Below, in pieces: positions 62,184 through 64,000 of a DNA stretch of 64,000 nucleotides. Both the position numbers and the translations under genes were made by a program. Source of the stretch: Candidatus Phaeomarinobacter ectocarpi (GTDB taxonomy: Bacteria; Pseudomonadota; Alphaproteobacteria; CGMCC-115125); the NCBI RefSeq assembly GCF_000689395.1, contig NZ_HG966617.1, forward strand, positions 1,892,677-1,956,676, given 5' to 3'. Position 1 is the first letter of the stretch, and the number at the start of each line of letters is the position of its first letter. The notes beneath the pieces are model-generated. The model was given only the letters and a program-made list of their open reading frames with translations. It ran no database searches and was not told where the DNA came from.

Positions 62184-63419
62184 TCACTCGTGCCTCAGGG
62201 CTTCTTCGATTTCTTCGTCTTCCGTAAAGGCAGTGGCATCCCCTGCGCGTTCGCGCGCGACCTTTACAACAGCTTCGCGTATCTCCGGATGACGGCGCGC
62301 AAGCATCGTAAAATCATCGGACGCCAGCTTCAGTAGATCGCAATCGGCAGACACGGTCAGTTCATGCTGCCGGGTCGCTTTGCGCAATAACGCCATCTCA
62401 CCGAAGAAGTCCCCTTCCCGAAGGTAGATCGGCTCCTCGGGGTCACGTTCCACCATCACCTCGCCGCTGATGATGAAATACATCGCGTCCGCCGGGTCAC
62501 CTGCGTGGGCAATGTGAGACCCACGCGGCAGCGTCACCGCCTCAAGCCGCCCCATGATGGCAAATATCTGCTCAGCCTCGAGCGCTGAAAACAACGGGAC
62601 CCGAGCAACCATGCCCCAGGTAATGGCAAATTCGCGGCGGTGAATTTCCTGTGAGAAGCCGGTGGCGATGATGCCGATGGGCAAGGCAAACATGCCAAGG
62701 CCGAACAGCATGACCAGCGCACCAACAAGGCGACCGCCCGCTGTGACCGGCACCACGTCGCCATAGCCAACCGTTGTCAGCGTGGCCATGGACCACCACA
62801 TGGCGGCAGGGACACTGCCGAAGGCCTCCGGCTGCTCATGACGTTCAATGAAGTAAAGCAACGTTGAAGAGACAAGCAGCGCACCGCTCATCACGATCAT
62901 GGCGGCACCCAGCGCCCGGCGCTCCTGCCACAGCACGCGGCTGAGCGAGGACAGGGCCGGCGAATAGCGTGCCAGCTTGAAAAAGCGCAGCAGACGGAAG
63001 ACCCGCAGAACCCGCAGATCAATCGCCAGAAAGAACGCCAGGTAAAATGGCGCAATGGCGAGCAGATCCACGATCATCATCGGCGTACGGACAAAGCGCG
63101 CCCGCGCCGTGAAACCATTCAGTCGGCGGTAGGGACCGTGCTCCGTGCAGACCCAGATGCGCGCCAGATATTCGACGGTGAACACAGCCACGGAAGCAAT
63201 GTTGAAGGCCTCGAGCAGACCACCATATTGCGCTGCGATGTCAGGGACGGTCTCGAGCGAGAAGGCAACCACATTGGCGATGATCAGGATGGTCATCGAC
63301 ACATCAAAGATCAGGCTGGCCCGGTCGCTGGTCTTGCCGGCTTCAAGGATGTGGTAGAGGCGTGCCTTCAGGCCCTTACGGGCAGGACGCGGATCAGGAA
63401 CGGTTCCAGCCTGCGGCAC
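62184..63419 (-). CDS. Six-segment voltage-type potassium channel with cyclic-nucleotide-like domain
   Basis: 411 residues. Six hydrophobic segments; S4 at about 135-152 has Arg/Lys at every third position (LRVLRVFRLLRFFKLARY); pore filter TVGYGD at 216-221. C-terminal beta-roll at about 280-395 with FGEMALL. The ligand-binding core reads RKATRQHELTV where cyclic nucleotide binders have R-x-A-[ST]-V, so ligand binding may be lost or changed. MlotiK1-like in layout. It starts eight bases after alaS ends, so it is in the same operon. Confidence 0.88.
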   Translation of the reverse strand: MPQAGTVPDPRPARKGLKARLYHILEAGKTSDRASLIFDVSMTILIIANVVAFSLETVPDIAAQYGGLLEAFNIASVAVFTVEYLARIWVCTEHGPYRRLNGFTARARFVRTPMMIVDLLAIAPFYLAFFLAIDLRVLRVFRLLRFFKLARYSPALSSLSRVLWQERRALGAAMIVMSGALLVSSTLLYFIERHEQPEAFGSVPAAMWWSMATLTTVGYGDVVPVTAGGRLVGALVMLFGLGMFALPIGIIATGFSQEIHRREFAITWGMVARVPLFSALEAEQIFAIMGRLEAVTLPRGSHIAHAGDPADAMYFIISGEVMVERDPEEPIYLREGDFFGEMALLRKATRQHELTVSADCDLLKLASDDFTMLARRHPEIREAVVKVARERAGDATAFTEDEEIEEALRHE

Positions 63420-63427
63420 GCATCACC

Positions 63428-64000
63428 TCACGCAGCGCTTGCAGGTTCAGCCACCTGCGACGTGATGGCGGCCAGCGCTTCGTCTGCCTTGTCCACGTCG
63501 GGGCCACCGGCCTGCGCCATGTCAGGACGTCCACCGCCGCCCTTGCCCCCAAGGGCGGCCGACCCGGCACGCACCAGATCCACCGCACTGAGCTTGCTGG
63601 TGAGATCATCCGTCACGCCAACAGCAACAGCTGCCTTGCCATCCGCAATCGCCACCACAGCAACGACACCGGAGCCAATCTCTTTCTTGCCGTCATCAAC
63701 AAGGCCGCGCAATTCCTTGGCTGGAACGCCATCCAGACGGCGCGCCATGACCTTGATGCCAGCTATTTCCTGAACGGCAGGAGCCGCAGCGCCGCCTCCG
63801 CCGCCAGCACTGGCAAGGGCTGCCTGCTTGCGGGCTTCAGAAAGCTCACGCTCCAGCTTCTTGCGCTCTTCCACCAGCTGCGCCACGCGGCCAGGCAAGT
63901 CATCGATGCTGGTCTTGAGGGCATCCGCCGCAGCCTTCGCCTTGGCTTCCTGAGATGCCATGTACTGGCGCGCTGTTTCGCCGGTGAGCGCTTCAATGCG
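63428..64000 (-). CDS. alaS: Alanyl-tRNA synthetase, C-terminal part (gene runs off the window)
   Basis: Only the last 190 residues are visible. RIEALTGETARQY, the coiled coil of RVAQLVEERKKLERELSEARKQ, and the DHHA1-like GGGGRPDMAQAGGPD with the final helix are those of AlaRS C-termini. The frame is open to the end of the window. Followed by the channel gene. Confidence 0.95.
   Translation of the reverse strand, partial: RIEALTGETARQYMASQEAKAKAAADALKTSIDDLPGRVAQLVEERKKLERELSEARKQAALASAGGGGGAAAPAVQEIAGIKVMARRLDGVPAKELRGLVDDGKKEIGSGVVAVVAIADGKAAVAVGVTDDLTSKLSAVDLVRAGSAALGGKGGGGRPDMAQAGGPDVDKADEALAAITSQVAEPASAA

Overview
The window looks like chromosome from a GC-rich, free-living alphaproteobacterium. 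Evidence includes small alphaproteobacterial proteins (DUF3126, the DUF1476 F1-ATPase zeta inhibitor, a zf-CHCC protein), a purC-purS-purQ-purL operon, a eukaryote-like NADP isocitrate dehydrogenase, and sfsA-map-radC in a row. Gene content (many short-chain dehydrogenases, alpha/beta hydrolases, GPH-type MFS carriers, a P450, a crotonase) suits a marine or hydrocarbon-associated Parvibaculales/Rhodobiaceae-like lineage. That placement is inference; no rRNA gene is present to test it.

Layout. 1-11.8 kb: DUF3126 end, SDR, GPH carrier, a copper-type periplasmic cluster (PCu(A)C, DUF2946-like, outer-membrane transporter plus a diverged paralogue), a second SDR, cysE, and a hydrolase-crotonase pair. 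11.9-28.6 kb: SDRs, RidA, a TorF-type porin, a secreted three-repeat QxW lectin-like protein, an M20 amidohydrolase, two tandem GPH carriers, a NYN-like protein with a membrane tail, two amidohydrolases and small membrane proteins. 28.6-30.5 kb: a rearranged tRNA-Leu(UAA) locus with the native tRNA split into halves around a 1.1-kb insert carrying an intact second tRNA-Leu(UAA) and an AbiV-like gene, plus a P-loop kinase gene bounded by 47-bp tRNA-derived direct repeats. 30.5-42.3 kb: SGNH hydrolase, thioesterase, CinA-like protein, a low-GC pair of orphan immunity-like genes, sfsA-map-radC, LysR/DoxX, purB, GNAT, DUF4262. 42.3-49.5 kb: a repeat-rich stretch with a P450-SnoaL operon, a MarR-type regulator and a PQQ dehydrogenase divergent from a TetR gene. 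49.5-64 kb: housekeeping genes (DUF1476, purCSQL with an extra secreted-protein gene between purS and purQ, bolA, grxD, rpsD, trmJ-like, icd, a channel and the 3' end of alaS).

How the genes fit together. SDRs, hydrolases, crotonase, P450 and GPH carriers form a dispersed catabolic set for alcohol, ketone or CoA-ester chemistry; substrates cannot be read from the sequence. Several units show local control: TetR with a TAGAC/GTCTA operator facing an alcohol dehydrogenase, LysR facing DoxX, TetR facing the PQQ dehydrogenase, and a sigma70-like promoter with an embedded inverted repeat before the P450. Gaps between 10.6 and 46.1 kb hold several families of short palindromic repeats. The most unusual region is the split tRNA-Leu locus, read here as a stripped, layered integration site with a possible defence gene.
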